From: Gordonia tangerina
Lineage (GTDB): Bacteria; Actinomycetota; Actinomycetes; Mycobacteriales; Mycobacteriaceae
DNA: 64,000 nt
Direction: 5' to 3'
Assembly (NCBI RefSeq): GCF_021556435.1
Contig: NZ_JAKGCU010000011.1
Span: forward strand, 1 to 64,000
A program made the translations under genes and the position numbers. Below the pieces are notes generated by a model, which did no database searches, was not told the DNA's origin, and saw only the letters and a program-made list of their open reading frames with translations. Below, one piece after another: positions 16,082 to 24,975 of the stretch. The first letter of the stretch is position 1; the number at the start of each line of letters is the position of its first letter.

Positions 16082-16942
16082 CTATTGCGTGTGCACCACC
16101 ATGACCGGGCACTGCGCGACGTGCAAGACCGACTGGCATGTCGAACCCAGCAGCAGTCCGCGGAAGCCACCTCGTCCACGATTGCCGAGCACCACGAGCG
16201 GGGCGTCCTTCGCATGATCGAGGATGCTCTGCGCCGGCTTGTCCACGCTCAGCACGGTTTTCACGTCGACGTCGGGGTACTGCTCGCGTACGTCACGAAG
16301 CTGGGTTGCCACCAGTTCCACCGCCTCATCGTGGAGTTGTTCCCGCGGCGGCAGGTGCCGACCGCCGATGACCTCACCCGACAACGCGCTGTAGGTGTGC
16401 ACTGCAACCACCGAGGTGTTCAGGGCCTGCGCCTGCCGAAACGCCTCCACCGCCGCCTCATGCGCGACCTGCGAACCGTCCAGGCCAACAACGACAGGTC
16501 CCGTCGACGGCCTCGACGCCTCTACGGACGGCACCACCACGACCGGGCAATCGCCGTGTGCCACCACATAGGTGCTCACCGATCCGAGCAACAATCCCGC
16601 GACTCCCCCGCGTCCGCGACTACCCACCACCAGGCACTTCGCCCGCGACGACAACTCCTGCAACAACAGAGCCGGGCGCCCTTCGACGACAGATGCCGTC
16701 ACCTGCAGCCCAGGCGCCACCTTCCCGGCGAGCGCGGCCGCCTCGTCGACACCCTGGTGAGCCTCGGCGCGCAGCCCGTCGAGAAACGCCTGCGTCGGCA
16801 CGATCGGCGGGATCTCGAAGGCAGTGACCACGTCCAAAGGGAGCTTCTCGCGTTCGGCCGCGGCTGCCGCCCACCGCGTGGCGACCAGGCCATTGTCCGA
16901 GCCGTCAACCGCCACGACCATCGAGCCGTCGCCCACAGTCAT
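16082..16942 (-). CDS. universal stress protein, two UspA domains
   Basis: A 286-residue cytoplasmic protein with two UspA domains. Each begins with a VVxVDGS or VVVGLDGS strand and ends with the ATP-binding G-2x-G-9x-G-(S/T) motif: VGSRGRGGVAGLLLGSVS in the first and LGNRGRGGFRGLLLGSTC in the second. Both therefore look able to bind ATP. Such tandem proteins are numerous in mycobacteria and relatives and are linked to hypoxia and stress survival. GGAGATGACTG precedes the ATG. It is divergent from the DUF222/HNH gene. Confidence 0.95.
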   Translation of the reverse strand: MTVGDGSMVVAVDGSDNGLVATRWAAAAAEREKLPLDVVTAFEIPPIVPTQAFLDGLRAEAHQGVDEAAALAGKVAPGLQVTASVVEGRPALLLQELSSRAKCLVVGSRGRGGVAGLLLGSVSTYVVAHGDCPVVVVPSVEASRPSTGPVVVGLDGSQVAHEAAVEAFRQAQALNTSVVAVHTYSALSGEVIGGRHLPPREQLHDEAVELVATQLRDVREQYPDVDVKTVLSVDKPAQSILDHAKDAPLVVLGNRGRGGFRGLLLGSTCQSVLHVAQCPVMVVHTQ

Positions 16943-17086
16943 CAGTCATCTCCTTCTCCCGGGGTGTCCGTTTCGTTCTAGCACTTCTAGTTCACACCGC
17001 TGCGACGTTCCAGGTCAGGGCATTTCGTCCCCGGTCTTGTGTGATTCTGATCAAGAGGTTGCGAACATCGAAGATCGGGGTTACTC

Positions 17087-17102
17087 TCGAATGTACGTTC
17101 GA
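17087..17102. promoter_or_regulatory. candidate LexA (SOS) box
   Basis: TCGAATGTACGTTCGA differs at one base from the actinobacterial SOS pattern TCGAAC-N4-GTTCGA. It ends 22 bases before the DUF222/HNH start, so LexA could block its promoter. Confidence 0.65.
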
Positions 17103-17124
17103 ACGACGGTCGGGGGGCTACACA

Positions 17125-18720
17125 GTGTCGGGCACAGATCAGGTCAGTGAGGTGCAGCAGCTGTATGCGCAGTTGCATGACCTGTTGGATCGTATCGATG
17201 CCGTCGACACCACCTCCGCCATGGATGACGCGGTGTTGGATGTGGCCGAACAACACGAACGTGCCCATCGTCGGATGAGTCTGATCGGGCATCGCCGCAT
17301 GATGGACTGCAACGACCGCGGCGTGCCCGGCCAACTCGGCTACCGCCACATCGGCGAGATGATGGCCCACCATCTCCGCATCCCCGATCACCGCCGCCGC
17401 ATGCGACACATGCGGGCCCTGGCGCAATTCCGGTCCCTGCAGGGCGAACTCACCCCACCACGCTATGCGGGACTGGCAGCAGCAGTCGCCGACGGCGCCG
17501 CCACCCCCGCCCACGTCGATGCCGTGTTGAAAGTGGTGAAGAAGATTCCCCGCTCGGTGCCACTCGACGTCGCCGAGAAGGCCGAGGCGATGTTGGCCGA
17601 GTTCGCCCGCACCCTCACACCGAAACAGATCCTGAAGGCCGGCGCCGAACTGTTGAGCCGCATCGACCCCGACGGCACCCTGGCCGATGAACGCGACCGC
17701 GCCCGGCGTCGTTCGGTACTCATCGGTGATCAAGACGACCAATCGATGAGCGAGATCGACGGTGCCCTCACACCCACCACCCGCGCCATGCTCGACGTGA
17801 TCCTGGCGAAAATGGCCGCCCCCGGGATGAACAATCCCGACGACAAGGACTCCCCACGCGGCGCGACTCTCAACGCCGACATCGAGAAACTGAAAGAGGC
17901 AGCCGGGCGCGACAATCGATCCACCGGCCAACGCAACCACGACGCCCTGCAAGCCCTGTTCAAGCTGGTCCTCGACGGTGGGGTACTCGGCAAGAGCCAC
18001 CGCGGTCTGCCGCCACACATCATCGTCAAGGTCAACGAAACCGACCTGCGGGATCGTGCCGGGTTCGGGCACACCGCGACCGGCACCCAACTGCCCATCG
18101 CCGACATCATCGAGATGGCCGCCGAGGCGCAATTCCACCTCGCCGTGTTCAAAGACCACACCGCCCAACCGCTGTATCTGGGCACCGCCAAACGCTTCGC
18201 CAACCAGGCGCAACGGTTGATGCACTTCGCCCAAGACGGCGGCAGCGGATGCTCCAAACCCGGCTGCTCACATCCGAGCGCGATCGTCGAAATCCATCAC
18301 GCCGACAAGGACTGGGCCGACGGCGGCACCACCGACATCGACACCACCGCACCAGCCTGCCCACCACACAACCGGATGGTCGGCCCCAACCCCGGACAAT
18401 GGAGCACCCGCATCATCCGCCACGGCCGCGACGCCGGCCGAGCCGGATGGTCACTGAACCCACACGACGGCAGCCCACCCGGACCACCCCAGGTCAACCG
18501 GATCCACGAGGTCGGCGAACTCTTCGAACACTACCTCCGCGGCGGCACGATCAGCGAGGACCCACAACCCGCCGAAACCAAACCACCGGCTGCGGACGCG
18601 GCGGTTCGGCGCAAGCCGATCTCGCCGGCACGACTCGCCGCACGTACTCGACGACGAAAGCGCAAGCTGCGTCGAACAAGTCACCAAGCCCGACGACGAT
18701 TGCTGGCCCGGGTGCGGTAG
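17125..18720 (+). CDS. DUF222/HNH endonuclease domain protein (13E12 repeat family)
   Basis: A 531-residue member of the 13E12 family, abundant in mycolic-acid bacteria. The long helical DUF222 part covers roughly residues 10-330. The C-terminal HNH nuclease motif is seen as CSKPGCSHPSAIVEIHH followed by CPPHNRMV, so the metal-binding and catalytic residues look intact. The C-terminus is very basic (RTRRRKRKLRRTS), consistent with DNA binding. The GTG at 17125 is chosen because the DUF222 part begins there and a likely LexA box ends 22 bases upstream. The cellular role of the family is unknown; a DNA-damage or mobile-element function is inferred. Confidence 0.85.
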   Translation: MSGTDQVSEVQQLYAQLHDLLDRIDAVDTTSAMDDAVLDVAEQHERAHRRMSLIGHRRMMDCNDRGVPGQLGYRHIGEMMAHHLRIPDHRRRMRHMRALAQFRSLQGELTPPRYAGLAAAVADGAATPAHVDAVLKVVKKIPRSVPLDVAEKAEAMLAEFARTLTPKQILKAGAELLSRIDPDGTLADERDRARRRSVLIGDQDDQSMSEIDGALTPTTRAMLDVILAKMAAPGMNNPDDKDSPRGATLNADIEKLKEAAGRDNRSTGQRNHDALQALFKLVLDGGVLGKSHRGLPPHIIVKVNETDLRDRAGFGHTATGTQLPIADIIEMAAEAQFHLAVFKDHTAQPLYLGTAKRFANQAQRLMHFAQDGGSGCSKPGCSHPSAIVEIHHADKDWADGGTTDIDTTAPACPPHNRMVGPNPGQWSTRIIRHGRDAGRAGWSLNPHDGSPPGPPQVNRIHEVGELFEHYLRGGTISEDPQPAETKPPAADAAVRRKPISPARLAARTRRRKRKLRRTSHQARRRLLARVR

Positions 18721-18731
18721 CTCGCGTGGTC

Positions 18732-18795
18732 CTCGCGCGCCCGCCGATCACCCGCGCGTGAAACTGCACGCGCGGGTGATCGCTGGGCGCGCGAG
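18732..18795. repeat. long two-part hairpin, copy 1
   Basis: Inner stem of 15 bases (GATCACCCGCGCGTG, 18746-18760) with a six-base loop AAACTG and a perfect complement to 18781. An outer 11-base stem (CTCGCGCGCCC at 18732-18742, complement at 18785-18795) is separated by three-base bulges. It can act as a terminator after the DUF222 gene. A degenerate copy lies at 20665-20728. Confidence 0.8.
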
Positions 18796-18867
18796 AACCT
18801 TGGCCGGTCGCCAGGTTAGGCAACCGGGTATTGCGCGAGAGACGATCCCGTGCCACTCTTGATTGCT

Positions 18868-18906
18868 ATGACTACCGGAAAGGCGGACACCGCCACCATC
18901 GCGTGA
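18868..18906 (+). other. 12-residue upstream open frame
   Basis: ATG at 18868 encodes MTTGKADTATIA and stops at a TGA that overlaps the GTG start of the next gene as GTGA. It could couple translation to the DUF6745 gene. No ribosome site is evident for it, so it may be chance. Confidence 0.3.
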
Positions 18907-20132
18907 GCGCCGTGATCACCCCGCCGACTCGTCACCGAGTCATTCAGCGTCATTCATCCACAGATCTGGCAGCAGAGATCACCGAGGCGCGTGCGACGTG
19001 GCTCGAACACGGTCTGTGCACCCTGCCGGCCGACCGAGATACCGCCGAATCCGCTGTCGCACAACTGTATCGATGGTGCGGCTACCCGGAACCCGAATTC
19101 GTCTGGACCACTTCACCGCCCGCAGCGACCGACTTTATCGCGTCCGAGGGCCTGGCAGCCTCCGTGTCGCTGTCACGCGATAGCGCCTCGCGCCGTATCG
19201 CCGACCGAATCAGTCGAGCTCGTGAGCGTGTGACCGGAGAGCGACCTGGGCAGCGGTTCCCGTTCCTTGGCCTACGCGCCGCACGGGAGCTTCGGGTGGC
19301 GCCGTACGCGGCTGCCGAGATGACCATCCAAGAATCGCTCGACGCCGGGATCGGCCCACGCGCGATGATTCGCACAGCCGTGCAGAACTCGTTGCGCACC
19401 AGCCTGTTCGACGGTATCGCGGCGACGATCCGGACCAAGATGAGGCCACTGAACGGTGTCGTCGCCTGGTATGGGCAACACGAGGCACACCGGGTCGCGA
19501 TCTGCGACGCACTGTGGCGCTGCGGCGTTGCCCGAGCGTCCGCGTCCGACCACGCGACAGTTGACATACAGGCGACTCTCGCCACATCCACCGGCTGGTG
19601 GTGGCCGTTCGACGACGTGTGCGTTCTCGCCGAACGACCGATCGCGATCCACACCGAACCAACGCCGGCCGGTCTACACGGCGAGCGGCGCCTGCATCAC
19701 CCGGACCGCCGCGCAGTGGAATTCGTCGACGGTACGGGGGTACACGTCGTGCACGGGACCGTGGTTCCGGACTGGGTCATCGACGATCCTTCACCGGAAA
19801 AGATCGCGCGGGAACGCAATGTCGAGGTCCGTCGAACGGCGATCGAGCGGATCGGTTGGGACACCTACATTGATGCTGCCGGCCTGAGATTGGTGGATCA
19901 GTCCCCCGATCCCGGCAACCCTGGAGGCGCTCTGCAGCTCTACTCGACACCGCCGGAATGGCGCACGAACGAGAAGATCCTGCTCGCCGTCAACGGATCT
20001 CGCGAACGCGACGGTCACCGTCGCCGCTATGGTCTGCAGATCCCCGGCTGGATCTCTACCGCGGTCGACGCGGCCGGATGGACCTACGGCCTCCGCGGGG
20101 CCGACTACGCGGGCCTCCTCCGACGTACCTGA
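18903..20132 (+). CDS. DUF6745 domain protein
   Basis: A 409-residue protein. The C-terminal half matches my memory of DUF6745: a DGTGVHVVHGTVVPDWV segment followed by ERNVEVRRTAIERIGWDTYI. The family is found mostly in actinobacteria and is functionally unknown. The N-terminal half is helical. It has no signal peptide or membrane segment. GTG at 18903 is chosen because of the GTGA overlap with a short upstream frame and the GGAAAGGCGG stretch upstream; GTG at 18912 is possible. It is followed after 45 bases by a 149-residue protein and both are flanked by copies of a long hairpin. Confidence 0.65.
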   Translation: MSAVITPPTRHRVIQRHSSTDLAAEITEARATWLEHGLCTLPADRDTAESAVAQLYRWCGYPEPEFVWTTSPPAATDFIASEGLAASVSLSRDSASRRIADRISRARERVTGERPGQRFPFLGLRAARELRVAPYAAAEMTIQESLDAGIGPRAMIRTAVQNSLRTSLFDGIAATIRTKMRPLNGVVAWYGQHEAHRVAICDALWRCGVARASASDHATVDIQATLATSTGWWWPFDDVCVLAERPIAIHTEPTPAGLHGERRLHHPDRRAVEFVDGTGVHVVHGTVVPDWVIDDPSPEKIARERNVEVRRTAIERIGWDTYIDAAGLRLVDQSPDPGNPGGALQLYSTPPEWRTNEKILLAVNGSRERDGHRRRYGLQIPGWISTAVDAAGWTYGLRGADYAGLLRRT

Positions 20133-20177
20133 TCCGAGCTCCCGATTCCCACCCACAACAACCTCCACGGTGATCAC

Positions 20178-20627
20178 ATGAACATGACCCTGTCCGACCT
20201 CACCCACCGCAGCGGCCTGAGCGTCTTCGACTATCTCGACCAATCGATCTCGATCCCGGTGATCGACGGCATGCAGGCGCAAGGCGACCTGCTGGTGATC
20301 CCCTATCACCTCGTCGCCGGCGACGTACGATCGGTGAACCACACCCAGCGGGTGGACGTACCACTGTCCGGGGTGGAACTCCTGCGCAGCGCCGCGGGCG
20401 GTAATCCGCACACGCTGGTGGCCGACGGGGGCAGGTGCAGGTGGTCGTCGCCGGTCCGCGACGAGGCCCTACTCGCCCTGGGCATCCTGGAGAACGACGT
20501 CGTCGCCTACCTCATCCACCCCGAACATGGCGCCACCGGAATCGCACCGGGCCGCTATGTGATTCGTCGCCAACGCGAACGCGGCACCGGTGGTCTGTTC
20601 GGTCAGGTGCAATTCATCGCCGATTGA
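20178..20627 (+). CDS. conserved hypothetical protein paired with DUF6745
   Basis: A 149-residue soluble protein with a beta-rich middle (LLVIPYHLVAGDVRSVNHTQ, ENDVVAYLIHPEHGATGIAP) and a basic C-terminal section. I do not recognise the family. It is in the same direction as the DUF6745 gene and the two are likely co-transcribed. It ends before a hairpin repeat that may terminate the pair. Confidence 0.55.
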   Translation: MNMTLSDLTHRSGLSVFDYLDQSISIPVIDGMQAQGDLLVIPYHLVAGDVRSVNHTQRVDVPLSGVELLRSAAGGNPHTLVADGGRCRWSSPVRDEALLALGILENDVVAYLIHPEHGATGIAPGRYVIRRQRERGTGGLFGQVQFIAD

Positions 20628-20664
20628 CGCACGGGCGGATCGTCGGCCGTCGTCACCAGAGTCC

Positions 20665-20728
20665 TCGCGCGTGCGTTGATCACTCGCGCGTGAAACTGTG
20701 CGCGCGGTTGATCGCTGGGCGGGCGTGA
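20665..20728. repeat. long two-part hairpin, copy 2 (degenerate)
   Basis: Shares CTCGCGCG, TTGATCAC-CGCGCGTGAAACTG and GGTTGATCGCTGGGCG with the copy at 18732-18795. Several stem pairs are lost. It lies between the convergent 149-residue gene and the acyltransferase gene. Confidence 0.65.
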
Positions 20729-20743
20729 AACTCCACCGGCTGT

Positions 20744-22981
20744 TCAGCGCCCGCCGTAGTCGAACCTCGCGGCGTCGAGCTGGCGTACCAGCGCTGGCTC
20801 AAGCACCTCGGCGGCGGTCGCGGTCAGGTGCGAGTCGTCACGGTAGAAGAGGATCTTGTTGCGTGCCGGGAAGCACAGGTTGCCGTCGCACAGCAGGTCA
20901 TTGACGCCGATGGTAAGGATATCGGTGCTCTGCCCGCGCGCCTGCTCGTCGAGGATCGGTTCGATGCGAGTGAAGCCGTCGAGCTCGAAATCGCACTTGT
21001 GCCAGTTGTCCATCGCCCCGGACATGCAGTCGGCGATCTGGAAACCCGGGTACGGGGTGTCGGCGATGTAGACGATCTTCGCGCCGGTCGCGCGCAGGGC
21101 CGTCAGCGTGTCGTCCCAGGCCTGCTCCACGTCGTCGCGGTCGGGCACGTAGGTCGACAACGATGACACGAAGATGATGCGGGGCGCCACCGCCTGGATG
21201 TCGGCGAGCGCTCCGTCGCGCCATCGGAGGCACTCCGGCTGGGTGTAGGGGTCGCCGACTCCGCGACGCGGCGCCAGATTCTGTGCAGGACAGGCCGCTT
21301 TGGTGAACTGATGAATCCGCCAGCCATGGCTGGCGCCGATGCTGCGGATCGCTTCGGACCACTGGTCGGCGTGACTGTCGCCGAACACCACGACCGGGGT
21401 GCCATGGTCGGGACCGAAAGTGCAGTCGTGGCCGGCGGTGCTCTCGCCGACCGGGATCAGACAGTCGTGCGGCTCGGGTCGGTCGTCGTAGGCCTGGAAT
21501 GGGTTGGGCACCACTGGTCCCGCCATCTCACCACGCTCGTTCCCGAACACCGACTGGTAGCTGAGCGCGGCATTGGCGACGGTGTCGCGGCTGGCGATCT
21601 GCACGGTGAGGATGCCGGCGATCATCGTGACGGTGAGCCCGACGACAACCCCGGTGACGCCGACCGAGATCGATGCCGAGGCGTTGCGTCGCAGCTCGCG
21701 GTTGTTGATGATCGGTTCTTCGAAGAACAGCGTCGACAGGGTCGCGATACCCAGCGCGACCAGCGAGACCAGCAGCAGAACTGGCCACGACGATGCGCCG
21801 GTGACGGTTTCGAAGAGAACGATCGCCGGCCAGTGCCACAGGTACCAGGCGTAGGAGACTCGGCCGAGGAATGTCAGGGGTGGGGTGGCGAGGAGGCGGG
21901 CGACGGTGAGGGTTGGGCGGTGGGACTGGTCTCGATACGCCTCCTCGCCTAGCGGCTCGGAAGCTACTCGACCAGCGGAAGGGCGCAGCGGCTCGGAAGC
22001 TACTCGACCAGCGGAAGGGCGCAGCGGCGCGAAAGGGGCTCGGGCGGAGGCTGGGAACAGCTGGCCGGAGACGATGACCAGGGCAGCACCCATGGTGGGT
22101 AACAGGGCGGCCGTGCCGGGGTAGGGGGTGTGGGCGTCGATCATCGTCGCGGCCACGATGATGCCGGCGAAGCCGAGCCATCCCACCAGGATCGCGACGG
22201 CCGCAGTGATTCGGGGCGACTTCCACCGCAACGCGAACAACGGTGTCACCACCGCGATCAGCCCGCCCACACCGAACTGCCACGCGCGGGTGTAGGTGGC
22301 CATGTAGGCGGTGGCTGGATCGGTCGGGGTGATCCGGATGGCGGCGATCAGCGAGGCGAGCGTCACCGCGCCCACCACCACTCCCACGGCGACCCGCATC
22401 GACACGTGGCGGCGCAGGGCGGTACGTGAGGCGATGGCGGCGGCGCCGAACACCGCCAGTGGCCACACGAAGTACAGCTGCTCCTCGATCGACAACGACC
22501 AGAAATGAGTTGCCAGACTGCCGTCGATGGCGCCGGCCAGGTAGTCGGCGTTCTGCGAGAGGAAATGCCAATTGGCAACTTGCGCTGCGGCAGCGAGCAG
22601 ATCGATGGCCTGTTTGAAGACCTTCAGCAGCGGCATGGTCAGCGCGGCACCGATGGTCGACACCACGATCACCAACGCCGCCGCCGGAATGATCCGCCGC
22701 GCCCGCCGCGCGTAGAATCCCTTGAACGACAACGACCCGGTGCGTTCGTATTCGCGGATCAGCAGCCGCGTGATGAGGAACCCGGAGATGACGAAGAAGA
22801 TGTCGACGCCGACGAATCCGCCGGTCACGAACGGGACATGCGCGTGGAACAGCACCACCAGCAGTACGGCGATGCCACGCAGGCCGGCGATGTCGTCGAA
22901 GAATGTCTTCGCGGCCGGGGACCGGGTGTCGCTCACCGAGCGGATCGGTTCAGTGGGCGCCTCGTCGTCGACTGTCGTCAC
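20744..22981 (-). CDS. OatA-type membrane acyltransferase with SGNH domain
   Basis: A 745-residue protein. Residues about 30-440 form an acyltransferase-3 membrane domain of about ten helices, starting with DIAGLRGIAVLLVVLFHAHV and containing the DIFFVISGFLITRLL segment. The C-terminal extracellular SGNH domain has VVFGDSHADQW (nucleophile Ser) and DDSHLT (Asp-His). Such proteins O-acylate cell-wall polysaccharides or peptidoglycan. GTG at 22981 overlaps the GT2 stop as GTGA. A REP-like insert supplies about residues 318-351, with a duplicated 12-residue block RPSAGRVASEPL in the loop before helix LTFLGRVSYAWYLWHW. Confidence 0.9.
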   Translation of the reverse strand: MTTVDDEAPTEPIRSVSDTRSPAAKTFFDDIAGLRGIAVLLVVLFHAHVPFVTGGFVGVDIFFVISGFLITRLLIREYERTGSLSFKGFYARRARRIIPAAALVIVVSTIGAALTMPLLKVFKQAIDLLAAAAQVANWHFLSQNADYLAGAIDGSLATHFWSLSIEEQLYFVWPLAVFGAAAIASRTALRRHVSMRVAVGVVVGAVTLASLIAAIRITPTDPATAYMATYTRAWQFGVGGLIAVVTPLFALRWKSPRITAAVAILVGWLGFAGIIVAATMIDAHTPYPGTAALLPTMGAALVIVSGQLFPASARAPFAPLRPSAGRVASEPLRPSAGRVASEPLGEEAYRDQSHRPTLTVARLLATPPLTFLGRVSYAWYLWHWPAIVLFETVTGASSWPVLLLVSLVALGIATLSTLFFEEPIINNRELRRNASASISVGVTGVVVGLTVTMIAGILTVQIASRDTVANAALSYQSVFGNERGEMAGPVVPNPFQAYDDRPEPHDCLIPVGESTAGHDCTFGPDHGTPVVVFGDSHADQWSEAIRSIGASHGWRIHQFTKAACPAQNLAPRRGVGDPYTQPECLRWRDGALADIQAVAPRIIFVSSLSTYVPDRDDVEQAWDDTLTALRATGAKIVYIADTPYPGFQIADCMSGAMDNWHKCDFELDGFTRIEPILDEQARGQSTDILTIGVNDLLCDGNLCFPARNKILFYRDDSHLTATAAEVLEPALVRQLDAARFDYGGR
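21927..22026. repeat. REP-like element inserted in frame within the acyltransferase gene
   Basis: Begins TGGTCTCGATACGCC, has the CTCGACCAGCGG core, and contains a perfect 36-base direct duplication (21953-21988 and 21989-22024). Related elements lie at 41912-41963 and 50766-50858. The reading frame stays open through it. Confidence 0.8.
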
Positions 22982-24864
22982 GCGCCCGCCCACGGCAGCA
23001 TGATGTCGAACCAGCCCAACGCCAGCGCACCGATGAACACGATCGCGCTGGTGTAGCCGATCACCTCCCACGCGGTGATGCGGTTCCAGTTGGTGGAGCG
23101 GGGGCGGTGGTCGGTGCGGGTCGGGAGCGGTTGGACCGCTGTTCGTGAGCCGTCGGCAGGCTCCGAAACAGGCGCCTCCGCCAACGGGGCACCCCGTTGC
23201 TCGGAGGCCGGCGTCAGGCGGGGAAAGAGAACTCGGAGGAACTCGAGGAGCAGGGGGCCGGCCAAGTAGGTGTAGGCGAGAACGAAGCCGAACATCATCC
23301 AGAAGTCGACGAGCCCATAGACCACGATGTCGCGCAGGATGAACCCCCAGAACGCGAGCAGCGAACCGCCGAGTGAGACAGTTCCCAGCCAGGAGATCGA
23401 CCGCGCCAGCGCGTTACTCTTGCCGATCGCCCCGGTCGGCACCCAGTCGATCTCGCGCCCGATCAGTTTGTGCCAGATGGCGATGGTGTGGGCGAAGCTG
23501 TAGGCGATCTGCACGCGTAGCACCTCCAGCCGCCACCGCGAGCGCGACACCAGCGGGAACAGCACCACATACACCCACAGACCCAGCAGGAACGGGACGA
23601 GCTGTTCGGGTCGCACATCGTCGGGATACACCGCGGCCATGACGATGCCGGGCAGGAACAACAAAAAGACGTTCATCGCGGTGGTGAGGTAGTAGAAGAT
23701 GCCCGCCCAGTGGGCGAACCACTGCCGTATCCGCATCCGTCGCGGCGCCTCGATGTGGTCGTTGCGCAGCCGCGACAGCGACCCCTGACACCAGCGGTAC
23801 TGCTGGTTGAGGAAGCCGGCCAGATCCGACGGACACAGCCCGCGCGACAGCACCACCGGCACGTAGCGGATCTGGTAACCCGCCTGCTGCAGATGCCGCC
23901 CGGTGTGCAGATCCTCGGAGTGTTCGATGGCGGCGAACCCGCCGACCTCGTCGAGCGCGCTGCGGCGGTAGACCGCCGACGTCCCGACGCAATTGGCCGC
24001 GTCGATCCGATCGCGCGACGGCAACACCCAGCGGTAGAAGAACTCCTGGGTCGCCCCGGCGGTGCGCTGAATCCAGTTCATCGCCTCGGTGGTGGCGAAG
24101 GCCTGCGGACTCTGCGCGATGGCCACCTGCGGGTCGTCGAGGTAGGGCACCAGGTGCTGCAGAAAGTCGGGCCGCGGGCAGAAGTCGGCGTCGAAGATGA
24201 CGATCAACTCGCCGGCGCTGACCGAGTACGCGTGCCGCAGGTTGCCGGCCTTGCGCAGATGCCCACGGTCGGGTCGGACGATGTAGCGGAAGCCGTGGTC
24301 GGCGGCAAGCGCACGCACCTCGTCGCGGTCGGCGTCGTCGAGCACGTAGACGGTCAACGGGCTCGCCCATTGCAACGCCCGGACGTGCCGGTAGGTGGTG
24401 CGCAGGATGTCGAGGCTCTCACCGCACGTCGGCAGGAAGACGTCGACCGACGGATGCCAGCCGTCGTGGGTCTGCCATTCGGTGATCGTGCGCTGATGCG
24501 ATTGCCACGTCACCCGGCGCCGGTATGTACCGGTCAATGTCGACAATGTGGTTCCGATCACATTTGCGGCCAGAACAATCAATACCGGCCACAAATAGGG
24601 GCGACCGGTGGCGAAAAGAATCATCGACCACCCGACCAGCACGAAAGCCGCGATCAGGAACAACTGGATCCAGCGCATCTGCGGGCCCAGATAGTCGTAG
24701 ACCTCGTCGTCGTCGGGCGGCGCCACCGCCTGCGGATCATATTCCGGCGCAGGCGCTTCGGACTTGCGGCGACTCAACGGCCGTTGAGCGACGGAGATCG
24801 GCTCGGTATCGGCGTCGGCGATTGCGTCGATCGCCGAGTCGCGCCCCCCGATCGTCAACTCCAC
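22978..24864 (-). CDS. family 2 glycosyltransferase, cellulose-synthase-like
   Basis: A 628-residue membrane synthase. Two helices (about 65-105) precede a cytoplasmic GT2 domain with DDAD at 176-179, DAD at 225-227, ED at 317-318 (SEDLHTG) and QQYRW at 354-358, the full D,D,D,QxxRW set. Several C-terminal helices follow, which would form the export channel. It should polymerise a beta-linked glucan or similar polysaccharide and extrude it. The next gene, overlapping by 4 bases, is an acyltransferase with an extracellular SGNH domain that could modify the polymer. No PilZ domain is visible, so control by c-di-GMP is not indicated. Confidence 0.9.
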   Translation of the reverse strand: MELTIGGRDSAIDAIADADTEPISVAQRPLSRRKSEAPAPEYDPQAVAPPDDDEVYDYLGPQMRWIQLFLIAAFVLVGWSMILFATGRPYLWPVLIVLAANVIGTTLSTLTGTYRRRVTWQSHQRTITEWQTHDGWHPSVDVFLPTCGESLDILRTTYRHVRALQWASPLTVYVLDDADRDEVRALAADHGFRYIVRPDRGHLRKAGNLRHAYSVSAGELIVIFDADFCPRPDFLQHLVPYLDDPQVAIAQSPQAFATTEAMNWIQRTAGATQEFFYRWVLPSRDRIDAANCVGTSAVYRRSALDEVGGFAAIEHSEDLHTGRHLQQAGYQIRYVPVVLSRGLCPSDLAGFLNQQYRWCQGSLSRLRNDHIEAPRRMRIRQWFAHWAGIFYYLTTAMNVFLLFLPGIVMAAVYPDDVRPEQLVPFLLGLWVYVVLFPLVSRSRWRLEVLRVQIAYSFAHTIAIWHKLIGREIDWVPTGAIGKSNALARSISWLGTVSLGGSLLAFWGFILRDIVVYGLVDFWMMFGFVLAYTYLAGPLLLEFLRVLFPRLTPASEQRGAPLAEAPVSEPADGSRTAVQPLPTRTDHRPRSTNWNRITAWEVIGYTSAIVFIGALALGWFDIMLPWAGA

Positions 24865-24975
24865 CCGATCAGAATCGGTGACCCCGCCCGTCTACGCAAA
24901 CCGCGGAAATACCCTCGGGCGTGCATTGCCGGTGGTCGAGGTTGCCCATTGCGGCGGAGCGGCTACCTTTCTCGT

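Noticed and set aside
23710-24975. Long N-terminal extension of the secreted lipase
   Set aside because: The extension is antisense to the GT2 gene and the signal peptide begins at 24976.
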